A program made the position numbers and the translations under genes. 64,000 nucleotides of DNA from Trypanosoma brucei gambiense DAL972 (lineage: Eukaryota; Euglenozoa; Kinetoplastea; Trypanosomatida; Trypanosomatidae). The stretch lies in the NCBI RefSeq assembly GCF_000210295.1, contig NC_026737.1, positions 992,001 to 1,056,000 of the forward strand, written 5' to 3'. Below the pieces are notes generated by a model. The model was not told the DNA's origin. It saw only the letters and a list, made by a program, of their open reading frames with translations, and made no database searches. Positions 10,764 through 20,053 of this stretch are shown one piece after another. The stretch's first letter is position 1; the number at the start of each line of letters is the position of its first letter.

Positions 10764-13700
10764 CTACATCTCATGAACCGATTCCTCCACTTGCTGGCCG
10801 ACATGCCGCCTTCCTGTTGTGTCACACACACGGACTAGCTCAGAAGAGATGTAATTCATGCTTCCACAAGTGTTTGAACCGGCACTGCATTGGATTCGTT
10901 GATATGTTGTAGGATCATACCTTGTAACGGCGTTCAACACATCCAATTCTGACACAACTGCTAGAACGTACTTGTGATATTCACCCTCTGTATAATTGGT
11001 GTAGTGAAGCGCATCCATAAGACCTGGAGAGCCGAAAGTGATCGTTTGCGTGTGAGATTCGACCCCGGCCAGTGAGGCGATGCCGCCCGCGATGCCCCAT
11101 GCGGTGAGTACAATTTCATTGGAAGTTGTATTCTTCATCTCTGTCAGGTAACGTACGACCTCATCTTTGACATCATACCACGTAAAGTCAATAGCCCTCG
11201 TCAAAAATGAAAGAAGGAATGCCACCTGCTTCAACCAGTTGTTTGGAAGAAGGATTTGAAGTGGTGCAAGGGCAATGTAACCGATCCACACGGTCATTGT
11301 AATGATCGATGAGTAAACACGCCCGTTCTGCAGGGTTAACACAGTAACATTCCTTGCTAAAGAGTCAAATCGGGATATGGACCATTGTTCATTTCTCTCG
11401 CCATATACTTTGACCGTGTTGTTGTAGACCACGTCTGTACTTCCGAACCAGTTGTCAAAATCTTCATGGAACACATTTTCCTTTGACGCTCCGGAAACCT
11501 CAGTAAGCAGAGCGAAATCAACGATACCAAACCCCCCTGCGGTGCGCAAAGTGCAGATGGGATATTGATGGTATTCTTCTAATGGGTCACGGGGTCCGGA
11601 GGCATTAACGGGAGGTAGGCTATGTGGCACCCAATACTGCCATTTAGCACCCAACCAACCCAGCAAAACGCACGAGAGGGCAAGCATAGCGAGTGCACCA
11701 TAGAAAATGAAGGTTCCACCGATATTGCGCGACCGGCGGCGAACGCAGAAAATGCCCATCCCACTGTGTATTAGAAGCACTAAGGAAATGACGCCCACCG
11801 TCGATCCAACGAGGAAGAAGCTGGCGGTACAGCTGGTTATGAGGAGGATGACGAACAGAAAGAGCAAACCGCGCAGCGTTTTCTTTGCGCTTCTTTTCCT
11901 CAAACAAAACACAGCTAAGCTTATGAACACCACGTTTACCGCTGCTACCGTGCATACTGAGACAATCCATGGGCCATCATACTGCAGGAATCTGAAGGAG
12001 AAGCAGAGGTACAGCCACAACATACACGCAAAAGCCACCGTACTGCGAAGCACTGAACGACTCGACATCGAGGAGCGCCCCAGTGAACAGTAGTCTATCG
12101 TCAGGATGGCTGCGACGGTAGCGATGCATGTAGCCACTGCAAATGGGATCATTCCACTAATGATAAATGCAATACCCAGTAGAAAATCCAGTGTGATTGG
12201 CACGGCGCAAGCAATTGTGGTAGAAAGCCTGCGCGTGAGAACGGCCTCCGTCTTTTCCTCACTCTCTTGCACGTCCAACAGCAGGTACAGGGCTAACATG
12301 GAACCCTGATTTTTCTTCCGCCTTTGCTCGCCCATCGGTATCCAATCAAAAAAGAGCACAATATGGCACAACGCTAGAAATGCCACAGCAAACAGCCACC
12401 CAGTAGCGAACGTCACCTGAATACTTCTCAACAAGGAGCTGTGCGTCATGGAGTATCCGAAGGAAAACATCTGTAGAAATATCATCGAACAAAATAATAT
12501 GAGCTGCGCCACACTGCCGCGTGTTTTCCCCAACATGTCCAGTGGTGGGACGACTTTGTGTTTCATGATCACCACAAGAACGGTAACTGCACGTGAGCAC
12601 AACGCAGTCCCTTGGAACGTCACTAAAATCAGTGTTACGAATAGTGCATACACATAGTTCCATTCAATGAAGAACGCTAAGAACACCGTCACGGCTGCAC
12701 TGGAAGTTAGTGCCATGAAGAAAAGGAGCGCCACTAAGAAGGAGAGGCTACTGGCGACATTAACAACGATGAGTACACCGTGATAGAGTTCCCGAAGGGA
12801 CTCTGGGATGAATCGGTACCACTTTTTGTTCGAAAGGTCAAGCATCGGTAGTTCATCGAACTCGCGTTTCCACGCTGCCGCATAATCGTCCATCAGAGCA
12901 CAGCGCATTTCACCCTCCTCCGCCGACACGGCAACGCGCCAGCGATACAATTCCTCGAGGAAAAACAATGACAAATTGTTAGGTAGCGGTTTCATGAGCA
13001 AACACCATTCATTTTCCTCTTCTTCCAGAGGAGGTGAAATATCATTATCATGTCTCCACATGCCATTGAGGTTCCCTTCTACTGGAGTGGCTGTTAAACT
13101 TGAGCCAAATGTCAGCAGCGATACCATCGACTCCGTTTCCGAGGCTAAGGACGGGTGACGTACCGGAACGTTGGGCTGCTCAATGCATTGCAGCTCCCAC
13201 TCCTTCACCGTCAACCCACGCTCTGAGATAGCAGCCTTCATTCCATGGTAGTAATCTTCAATAATGTCCCCGTGACGGTCCCAATGCTCCTGGTTATCAC
13301 AATCATTCGTGCCACCGAGTTGTACAGGGAGAACACTTTCATCAATAAACTCCAAAAGCCTACCGGATGCTCGATCGCTTTTGGAGAAAAACATAATACT
13401 ATCAGAGAAAGCTGATGGGAGCTGCGAGAACAAAGGCTTCGCCACAGAACAAAGCATTCGGCCCATGTTGCAGATATATACTTTGCTAATACATCCAGGG
13501 AAAAATTTTGATATGCGCAACGCCACATCTGCCTGCAACGACATATCCACGTTGCTCCACATGCTTGCATCCTCGTAGTTTACGAGCAGCACCATTTGGC
13601 ACCGTTTGTTATCCGCTCGCAGTCGTGTCCCGTAACTCACCATCAGATCAAACGTATGTTTCTTCCCATCACGATGACTCGCCGCTTTCTTGTCCCGGTT

Positions 13701-14003
13701 CACTGTAACGTAAAAGATGGTGCGACCACACTTGTCTTCTCCAATCACCTGTATAATGCCCAACCTCAGTGATGTCCGCATGTACTCCGTGAATTCATAC
13801 TTGGCCATCTCATTTACCTCCATCGCAAAGCGCCGTTGCAACTTCGCAACAGTTTCCTTGACATCGAACTTTTTATTCTCCAGAAATCCATATATCCAAC
13901 AATCCAATTCATCCCTCTTGATGTCTAGTTCTCTCTTCACTTCCTCCAACTCCTGTCGGTGAGACACCGCCACGGGACCCAGTTCCTGTAGAAAAGAGGA
14001 CAT
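10764..14003 (-). CDS. CRAL-TRIO / multi-pass membrane / degenerate class 3 lipase fusion protein
   Basis: A 1079-residue protein with three parts. Residues about 60-235 resemble a Sec14/CRAL-TRIO lipid-binding domain: a FFPGCISKVYICN strand-turn, then a LLEFIDESVLPVQLGGT ending that matches the Sec14 pattern of a Leu-Pro plus GGT. Residues about 415-860 hold many hydrophobic segments (roughly a dozen possible membrane spans). The last 200 residues look like an alpha/beta-hydrolase of the class 3 lipase type: the nucleophile-elbow region TAWGIAGG (967-974), then TFGSPG, an acidic SELD (D1021) and a RRHVGQQV strand. The canonical GHSLGG serine position is Ile971, so the domain is probably catalytically dead. 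The protein ends where family members continue towards the catalytic His. It may bind or move lipid at a membrane; no function is demonstrated. Confidence 0.85.
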   Translation of the reverse strand: MSSFLQELGPVAVSHRQELEEVKRELDIKRDELDCWIYGFLENKKFDVKETVAKLQRRFAMEVNEMAKYEFTEYMRTSLRLGIIQVIGEDKCGRTIFYVTVNRDKKAASHRDGKKHTFDLMVSYGTRLRADNKRCQMVLLVNYEDASMWSNVDMSLQADVALRISKFFPGCISKVYICNMGRMLCSVAKPLFSQLPSAFSDSIMFFSKSDRASGRLLEFIDESVLPVQLGGTNDCDNQEHWDRHGDIIEDYYHGMKAAISERGLTVKEWELQCIEQPNVPVRHPSLASETESMVSLLTFGSSLTATPVEGNLNGMWRHDNDISPPLEEEENEWCLLMKPLPNNLSLFFLEELYRWRVAVSAEEGEMRCALMDDYAAAWKREFDELPMLDLSNKKWYRFIPESLRELYHGVLIVVNVASSLSFLVALLFFMALTSSAAVTVFLAFFIEWNYVYALFVTLILVTFQGTALCSRAVTVLVVIMKHKVVPPLDMLGKTRGSVAQLILFCSMIFLQMFSFGYSMTHSSLLRSIQVTFATGWLFAVAFLALCHIVLFFDWIPMGEQRRKKNQGSMLALYLLLDVQESEEKTEAVLTRRLSTTIACAVPITLDFLLGIAFIISGMIPFAVATCIATVAAILTIDYCSLGRSSMSSRSVLRSTVAFACMLWLYLCFSFRFLQYDGPWIVSVCTVAAVNVVFISLAVFCLRKRSAKKTLRGLLFLFVILLITSCTASFFLVGSTVGVISLVLLIHSGMGIFCVRRRSRNIGGTFIFYGALAMLALSCVLLGWLGAKWQYWVPHSLPPVNASGPRDPLEEYHQYPICTLRTAGGFGIVDFALLTEVSGASKENVFHEDFDNWFGSTDVVYNNTVKVYGERNEQWSISRFDSLARNVTVLTLQNGRVYSSIITMTVWIGYIALAPLQILLPNNWLKQVAFLLSFLTRAIDFTWYDVKDEVVRYLTEMKNTTSNEIVLTAWGIAGGIASLAGVESHTQTITFGSPGLMDALHYTNYTEGEYHKYVLAVVSELDVLNAVTRYDPTTYQRIQCSAGSNTCGSMNYISSELVRVCDTTGRRHVGQQVEESVHEM

Positions 14004-15141
14004 GTACTGCTACACTCCCGCCTGCTTGCACAAGGGGCTAAAAGAGACAAGGTACAGAACGATGAAATTAAAAATAAAAATAATAATGATAATGATAATG
14101 ATAACAATAATAATAATAATATATATATATATATTTATCTTTTGGTAAATATATTTGTGTATACGACTACTTGACCACAAGCCCCCTGGAGGCCGTATAA
14201 TGCCTACGGTGGTGAGCTACGGGCGGGTGTTGGAAACCACCCTCTACTGTCCTGAGAGGAAAAATGAAAAGATAAAGCATATCGAGTGACATTGAGGGGG
14301 AATTCAGCTAGTGGAAGAGAAAAGGTTAGAAACAAATGCAAGGAAAAGAAGGCGTTAAAGGACGGGACAGAGGTGCTTTGCGTTGCCTCCCGTAGGCGTA
14401 CAACAATAAACGGGTGGAGCAAACACATAAAAGCGAAAGAAGAGCGCGCAAGCCGAGGAGAGGGGAGAGATGTAGAAGGATTTCTGTGCGGTTTCACGAC
14501 GCTTTCCACGGAATCGCTGGCGTGTTTGAATTTTCTTTATCGTTGCCACAGTACCTTCATTGCCCCCCTCTTTATCTTTTCCCCAGACGGCCTGATCGAA
14601 TGAAAGAAAATAACAAGAAAGGGTTAGATATTGGAATGTGATGCGTGCCGATGGGAAAACAGGAACAAAAACAAAAGATAGTACTGAGGAGTCAAATATG
14701 CATAGAAGTAGTACAACAGCATCGGATACAAAATAAATTCAAACAAAAGGAAGAAGGTAAGAAAACAAAAACAAAAGAAAAAAGGTAGCACTAGCCGAAA
14801 AATGGGAAGGAGGACGTGCAGAGACAAAGGCCAATCACGGCAGTGTTAATGGCGGAAGAAGTTTTATTGGCTATTGAGTAAGAAATATATATTTTATTTA
14901 GCAGGCGAAAAGAAATAATTAAGGAAGGTACGCTGAAGGTCAAGTAAGAGAGGCAAAGTTGTGGGGGGAAGATCACAGTAATAATAATGGGATCACATCA
15001 GCGGGTATCCAAGAATATATATATATATCTTTACACCCGTACCAGTGAATGCTCGTCTGCGTGCGGCTTTTTTTGGAACCTAAATGCCAATCAGCGGGAA
15101 TATGTGTCTATCCATCCTTTTCATAGACTGTGAGGCACAAT
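14004..15141. other. Intergenic region with AAT/AT microsatellite
   Basis: No supportable gene. Expected 3' UTR of the downstream-coordinate amino-acid transporter and 5' UTR of the lipase-like gene. Contains RAT/AAT triplets running into TA dinucleotides at 14081-14135 and a shorter TA run near 15015-15030. Confidence 0.6.
14081..14135. repeat. (AAT/GAT)n followed by (TA)n microsatellite
   Basis: Compound simple repeat about 80 bp upstream of the lipase-like start codon on the transcribed strand. Confidence 0.88.
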
Positions 15142-16503
15142 TCACACAATCACGTCATAAACCGCTGTGACGGTGCCAAATGTAATGGCAATGACACCTG
15201 CAAAAAGAAGGGCATATGCACCGAGGTAGTGTCCCCATCCCACGCCTGCTACACTAAAACCACCAGCATACATGAACATTAATGAAGGGAAGACATAACC
15301 AATGAAACCACCTGAGAGACCACCCACAAGCCCAAACACCATGCGGATGTCAGGGATGAACAGACCAGCGATTAGCGAAGCCACAGCCATTGCACAACAG
15401 AACAGGGCGTTCTTCCACCACGCAACGGTGTGCACGCTTATACCAATAACGTGGTAAACAGCGTCACGGCAAGGGAACATGTGAAGCCCATATCCCACGC
15501 ATATCTTAAACATAATACCGACGTACGCCACACCCATCTTTACGTCGGTCAGTGGGTTGTACATCTTCAGGATGGAACTGTTTACTTCACTACCGAACTG
15601 CAAATAACCAAACAAACCAGCGAGGAAATACAGGCAGAAGCTCATGAGTGCCCCCGCCATCGCACTCACCGTCATGCGTCGCACAGACGGTTTGTACATT
15701 TCTTCGTACACCTCAAAACAATTCACCTGGGACACATACACAAACAGGAAGATACCCAAACCATTGATGCTGGCATTTCCACTCTGGAAATAAATGATAT
15801 CGTCCCGCATGCCGTTGACTGCGAGGAAGTGACCACTGTTAATGATAATGCAGATCACGAAGAAGAGAACAAACACGATAGCCGATGCTGAGAGCACTCG
15901 TAGCGAGTTAATTTCCTTCGGCAAACAGAGTGGCAGCATGAAGAAAAACCAAATTGCCACCGTCAAGAGCCGGATCGATGATTCTGATCTCAGGCCCTCC
16001 GATGTAGCGTCGGAGCTTTTCACAAATGTTTCGATGGCATCGCGAATGGATATGACATACGACACCTCACCACCAAAACATAGCGACCACATACATAAGG
16101 CTGCCATGTAGTCCGCACCGCGACCGAGAAGAGTGCGCGTCAATTGCTCATAACTCCTCAATCCAGTGTGCTCCCCAACACTAGTCAAAAGAGCGAAGGA
16201 ATACACAACCATGATGGCAACAACAATGAGGTATATTGTACTCATAACGATGCCAGACATCTGAAAAGCGACGGGGAGCGCCACAATCCCAGCACCAACT
16301 GTTGTGCTTGCGAGATTGAAAGAAGATGACACAATGCCGCCGTACGGGATGATTTTGTGCAGAGCTTTCATGAACGCATTATCGGGATTGCGGCGCTTGG
16401 CGACTCGGCGTGATCGCTCGAGGGCTTCATCATGGACCCGTTGCTCAAAGGCCGTAGGCTCGTGAGAAATCGCGGATTTATCTTCGCCTAGTCCTTCCGT
16501 CAT
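15142..16503 (-). CDS. Amino acid transporter, AAAP family (copy 1)
   Basis: 453 residues with about 10-11 hydrophobic spans. The first span carries the AAAP/AAT signature in the form FNLASTTVGAGIVALP, near residues 61-76. The short, charged, cytosolic-type N-terminus contains the motif RVAKRRNPD. Trypanosomatid members of this family import amino acids across the plasma membrane. The substrate cannot be read from sequence. It differs throughout from the two other transporter genes in this window (36850-38220 and 39684-41099), so it represents a separate subfamily. The start is the first Met after a pyrimidine tract (16539-16555 on the complementary strand), and N-terminal length agrees with family members. 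Confidence 0.93.
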   Translation of the reverse strand: MTEGLGEDKSAISHEPTAFEQRVHDEALERSRRVAKRRNPDNAFMKALHKIIPYGGIVSSSFNLASTTVGAGIVALPVAFQMSGIVMSTIYLIVVAIMVVYSFALLTSVGEHTGLRSYEQLTRTLLGRGADYMAALCMWSLCFGGEVSYVISIRDAIETFVKSSDATSEGLRSESSIRLLTVAIWFFFMLPLCLPKEINSLRVLSASAIVFVLFFVICIIINSGHFLAVNGMRDDIIYFQSGNASINGLGIFLFVYVSQVNCFEVYEEMYKPSVRRMTVSAMAGALMSFCLYFLAGLFGYLQFGSEVNSSILKMYNPLTDVKMGVAYVGIMFKICVGYGLHMFPCRDAVYHVIGISVHTVAWWKNALFCCAMAVASLIAGLFIPDIRMVFGLVGGLSGGFIGYVFPSLMFMYAGGFSVAGVGWGHYLGAYALLFAGVIAITFGTVTAVYDVIV

Positions 16504-16524
16504 CGCGTCTTGCTTGAGCTGCGG

Positions 16525-16555
16525 CTACGTTAATGTACGAAGGAGGAGGAGGGGG
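16525..16555 (-). promoter_or_regulatory. Candidate trans-splice signal for amino acid transporter copy 1
   Basis: Plus-strand purine run 16539-16555 is a pure pyrimidine tract in the transcript. The first downstream AG is at 16526-16525, which would give a 5' UTR of about 21 nt. The pattern fits kinetoplastid splice-acceptor architecture; usage is unproven. Confidence 0.45.
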
Positions 16556-17349
16556 CCCAATAATAAGCCGCCTTAGTGTGAAGCAAAACGCAAGCACAAA
16601 AGAGCGTATGTTCGCCCTAGTCAGATATCACCCTTGGTGCAGCAGACAGCCGCGATTCCTGATGCCTTTGCTTTATTAAATTTTATCTTGTTATATCTTA
16701 CTTGATTTTTCTTTAAGCTTAAAGTCTAATTTCTTTTTTGAACCTCTTCCCAGACTTTGCGGTCTGTTGACGCTTCCTTTTTAGGTGTTGTCAACCTCTT
16801 AAGTTAAGTTTAACCGTTTTAGAGACCTGCCTACCCGTGTTTACAAAAACCTTTTTTAATGGTGACCGCAAAAAATGAATAAGTTCAGAAAGTAAAAAAG
16901 AAAAGGAGGGCATGGAAGCGACGAAATGTGCAGGAGCAATATAATTATATTTGTGTGCATTTGTCAGTTCGTGTTAAGGGCTATTTACGAGATCGTTATT
17001 TTAATTCCGAAGATAACTAAACATTTCACTGTAGTTCCCCAAATCACCTATTTTTCAGTTGCGGTTCCGCTTCGTAAATAAAATAAAGAATAACAACAGT
17101 AACAATGAGCAAAACGAAAAGGAATACGTTTCGGTTTCGAAGAATGGGAGCCATAACAAATGGCAACGTTAATCGAGGCAAATAAGAAAAAAAATGTTAA
17201 TTTTTCGCTCCGCTTTGCCCACTCCTTCACAATCACCACCACCACATGTAAATATAAATTAAATGGGTATATGGTACTAATAAGCGTATAAAAGATGAAG
17301 GAAAAATCGCAAACGAGAGGGAAAAAAGACGGCAAAGAAGCACACACCC

Positions 17350-17370
17350 ATATATATATATATATATATA
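17350..17370. repeat. (TA)n microsatellite
   Basis: About ten TA units in the expected 3' UTR of the calpain-like gene. Confidence 0.85.
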
Positions 17371-17674
17371 CATATAAGCTTCTTAGCAAGATCAAAAAAA
17401 TACAGTATTACGTTTTCCCGGTGCTTCTTTTTTAAAGAAACATTGTTTGCTCTCCGGTCCACCCTGGAGAGGTTGCTAAATTATGTAAAGCTGAGCAGTA
17501 GCGTGTAACCATTATAGTAGTGACAACAAAAGTACCAACGTGTCAATAAAAAAATAAATAACAAACCACAATGTGCTGTTGGTCTTAATAGAACCGAAAA
17601 AGGCAAAAAAAAACTTTGAATAGAAGCAGCTGTACTGTCCTCAAGTCACTGATAGCATTAGTTAGAGTTGCACT

Positions 17675-20053
17675 TTACTCACCCAAATCGAGCTCTTTCA
17701 GCCGCTCATCAACCAATTCTGAAGCGACACATTCCGTCGGTCGTCGCGAATTGCGTATCTGATACTCCGTGGCCACATCTTTTAGCATCCCCTTCACACT
17801 AAAGGTCGGCATGTTTTGAAATACCTTACAACTCTTATGAATAGCCTTAAATTCCACCTGTATTCCATTACCTGCGTAAGTGTCCAGTAGCAAACCAATC
17901 ACATATGGCTTGGAGGTGTTCACATCATGGATGCGCGGAATCACAAAATAAGGACCGCCTTCTGGTTCAAATGTATACTGCAGTGCTACACTGCGGGAGA
18001 AGTTGAATTTCAGCTGGCGGCCGGGGATCTCCACATCCACATCACTTGCACATTCCATCTTTTCGTACTTGCCGCTGTGTCGGGAAACACTGACGAGTAG
18101 CGCTGCATATTGGACCTGTTGCTGCTTGGCGGACTGCTGACTTCCATCTGCTGTGTTGCACTCTTCCTCTTGTGAAAGAACAATATATGCAGCCACCGGA
18201 TCGCTCACATTAATTTCTAAGCACACCGTTGGGTACCCGTCCACAAAGTTTCCTCGAATTCGGTAGTCATACCAATTGTTCCTCACATGACAAACGCCAC
18301 CACCAGCAAAGACGTTGAGGGCGTCACTCCACTGCAACCAAAACATGTTGTCGTCTTTTGGGGACTCCATGCCGCTTGGAAAACATGCACTTTGCACCGA
18401 GGGATACTCTTCCCACAGCTTGTCGCTCTTGCTCCACCTTCCTTTCCATTCCTCGCCAGTGCTCCATGGGTTGCGAACCTGTAGGAGGAATAAACCCATT
18501 TCTTCAAAGCATTTCACCTGCAACACGCTGTATCCGGAGTGCGCCTGCAGCCCCAATTCCTTACATGTAACTCGTGGCTTTCGCGCTTCTGTAGTTGGAG
18601 AGGTATCGCTTGGTTGTGCGGCTTTTAAGGCAGCGGGAGGCGGTGTGTAAAGCACCGTAATGTAGCCCCTTTTGTTATACATGACAAGGCGTTTGAAAAG
18701 TTTATCATCCCCGTTTACCGCACTTTCCCAGTCTGTGTCGAAACGTGTGATTGGGAAGCCAGTGAGATCTTGAAGAGGGTCCAGTGGATCCCCACTCGCG
18801 ATGTTGGAGTACGAATGATGGATTTTTGCATACGCCTTTTCCAGCAACGCAACCCACAACCGCCGAAAGTCCACAGCACAATGTGCGTACTCGGGGCCTT
18901 CACGGTATGCAGGCAAGTAATCATCAATAACTGTAGGACGCCACCAGCCGCCGCAATTCAATGTCACCCAGTAAGCCCCAACTCTGCGCTCCGCCTTCCC
19001 AACAGAAGGGGAAACCGGATGCCGGAATAAATCTCGGATCTTGTCAGGCATTTCCGCAAGGCACGCAACAGCAGATGTGAAGTAACTGTCCCCCAACTCG
19101 CCTTGTGTTACATGCGAGGGCGCGATACTGCGGCGAAAGAGTCGGACCTCATCCAATTGACTCTTTGGGATGTAATCGCATGGTCGACGCCACGGAAGGC
19201 TCTGAAGGTTGTGCACATCGACATCAGGTCTGGAAAGAGAACGATCGCAAGGCCGGAAGCTGCAGTCGATATATGGCACTTGATTTGCTGTGCAGTGCTC
19301 CAGCAGCTGCTCCTCCTCCAGTTTATCCGCGGATGGAAGATGAAGTTCCTCCGCAAGTTGCTCCAACTCGGATTGTATTTTACCATTCATGGGTCCATAG
19401 AATTCGGCACGCTTCCTATTGGATAGTGCTACTGCTTTCGCCATGCATTTGAAGCCGTTCACTTTGCCCTCGATGAGCTTTCTCGTCTCTCCCGGGTACA
19501 CAGTGAGGGAGGCTTCGATTTCTTTGTTACTTTTAGCAAATATTTCAACTCCGTCACCTGGCTGCAGTTCTGACTTTGCTCCAAAGCGGAAACGAACCCG
19601 CATTTCATACTTTTCTGTATCGTTGTAGAAGTGCCATGCATCGTTGCTGGTGATTATCTTGTATAGCATACCGTGCTCAAACACATTCGAAACCTTTCCC
19701 TCAACTGAGGGGCCCCGCAATAAATACGACCCCGGCTTTTTCAACTGTGAGAGAAACTCCACTGTTGTGTTGATTGTCGCGTCTTCGAATTCGTCGCATT
19801 CATCATCATTCACATATGGTGGTGACAACTCCACGCGGGGGGCGACATATTTCCTTCCGCTTTCCGCATCCTGACGCATCTTTCGCATGTGCTCAATATC
19901 CTCAAAACTTCGTGGCAGCAAATCTGGTAGCGGAGTGGTTACCCTAACGATACGCATTTCGTCATCTTCCACGTTAAACTCCGGTGGAGTCACCGCTACG
20001 GTTCTTAACGCAGAGGTGTTACCGTTCGCCAGAAGACCACCGCTGCTCGTCAT
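17675..20053 (-). CDS. Calpain-like protein, catalytically degenerate (clan CA, C2 family)
   Basis: 792 residues. A kinetoplastid DUF1935-type domain lies at about 105-215 (signature W-x-FYNDT around 140-145). A calpain protease-core-like region follows (about 270-560) and then a beta-rich domain III-like C-terminus (about 600-765). The active-site block reads QGELGDSYF (317-325): the oxyanion Gln is kept but the nucleophile Cys is Ser323. The His block reads SGYSV where active calpains have GHAYSV, so the His also seems lost, while the Asn block RNPWS is kept. It is therefore probably a non-proteolytic scaffold, as for most trypanosomatid calpain-like proteins. It lies immediately downstream of CAP5.5 and shares its architecture but lacks the MGC acylation start and the acidic tail. 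Localisation is unknown. Confidence 0.9.
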   Translation of the reverse strand: MTSSGGLLANGNTSALRTVAVTPPEFNVEDDEMRIVRVTTPLPDLLPRSFEDIEHMRKMRQDAESGRKYVAPRVELSPPYVNDDECDEFEDATINTTVEFLSQLKKPGSYLLRGPSVEGKVSNVFEHGMLYKIITSNDAWHFYNDTEKYEMRVRFRFGAKSELQPGDGVEIFAKSNKEIEASLTVYPGETRKLIEGKVNGFKCMAKAVALSNRKRAEFYGPMNGKIQSELEQLAEELHLPSADKLEEEQLLEHCTANQVPYIDCSFRPCDRSLSRPDVDVHNLQSLPWRRPCDYIPKSQLDEVRLFRRSIAPSHVTQGELGDSYFTSAVACLAEMPDKIRDLFRHPVSPSVGKAERRVGAYWVTLNCGGWWRPTVIDDYLPAYREGPEYAHCAVDFRRLWVALLEKAYAKIHHSYSNIASGDPLDPLQDLTGFPITRFDTDWESAVNGDDKLFKRLVMYNKRGYITVLYTPPPAALKAAQPSDTSPTTEARKPRVTCKELGLQAHSGYSVLQVKCFEEMGLFLLQVRNPWSTGEEWKGRWSKSDKLWEEYPSVQSACFPSGMESPKDDNMFWLQWSDALNVFAGGGVCHVRNNWYDYRIRGNFVDGYPTVCLEINVSDPVAAYIVLSQEEECNTADGSQQSAKQQQVQYAALLVSVSRHSGKYEKMECASDVDVEIPGRQLKFNFSRSVALQYTFEPEGGPYFVIPRIHDVNTSKPYVIGLLLDTYAGNGIQVEFKAIHKSCKVFQNMPTFSVKGMLKDVATEYQIRNSRRPTECVASELVDERLKELDLGE

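Larger units (their letters stand above)
16504..17674. other. Intergenic region, no gene seen
   Basis: Expected calpain-like 5' side is at higher coordinates; this region is the transporter copy 1 5' UTR plus the 3' UTR of the calpain-like gene. AT-rich, with a TA run at 17350-17370. No coding sequence is supported. Confidence 0.6.
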
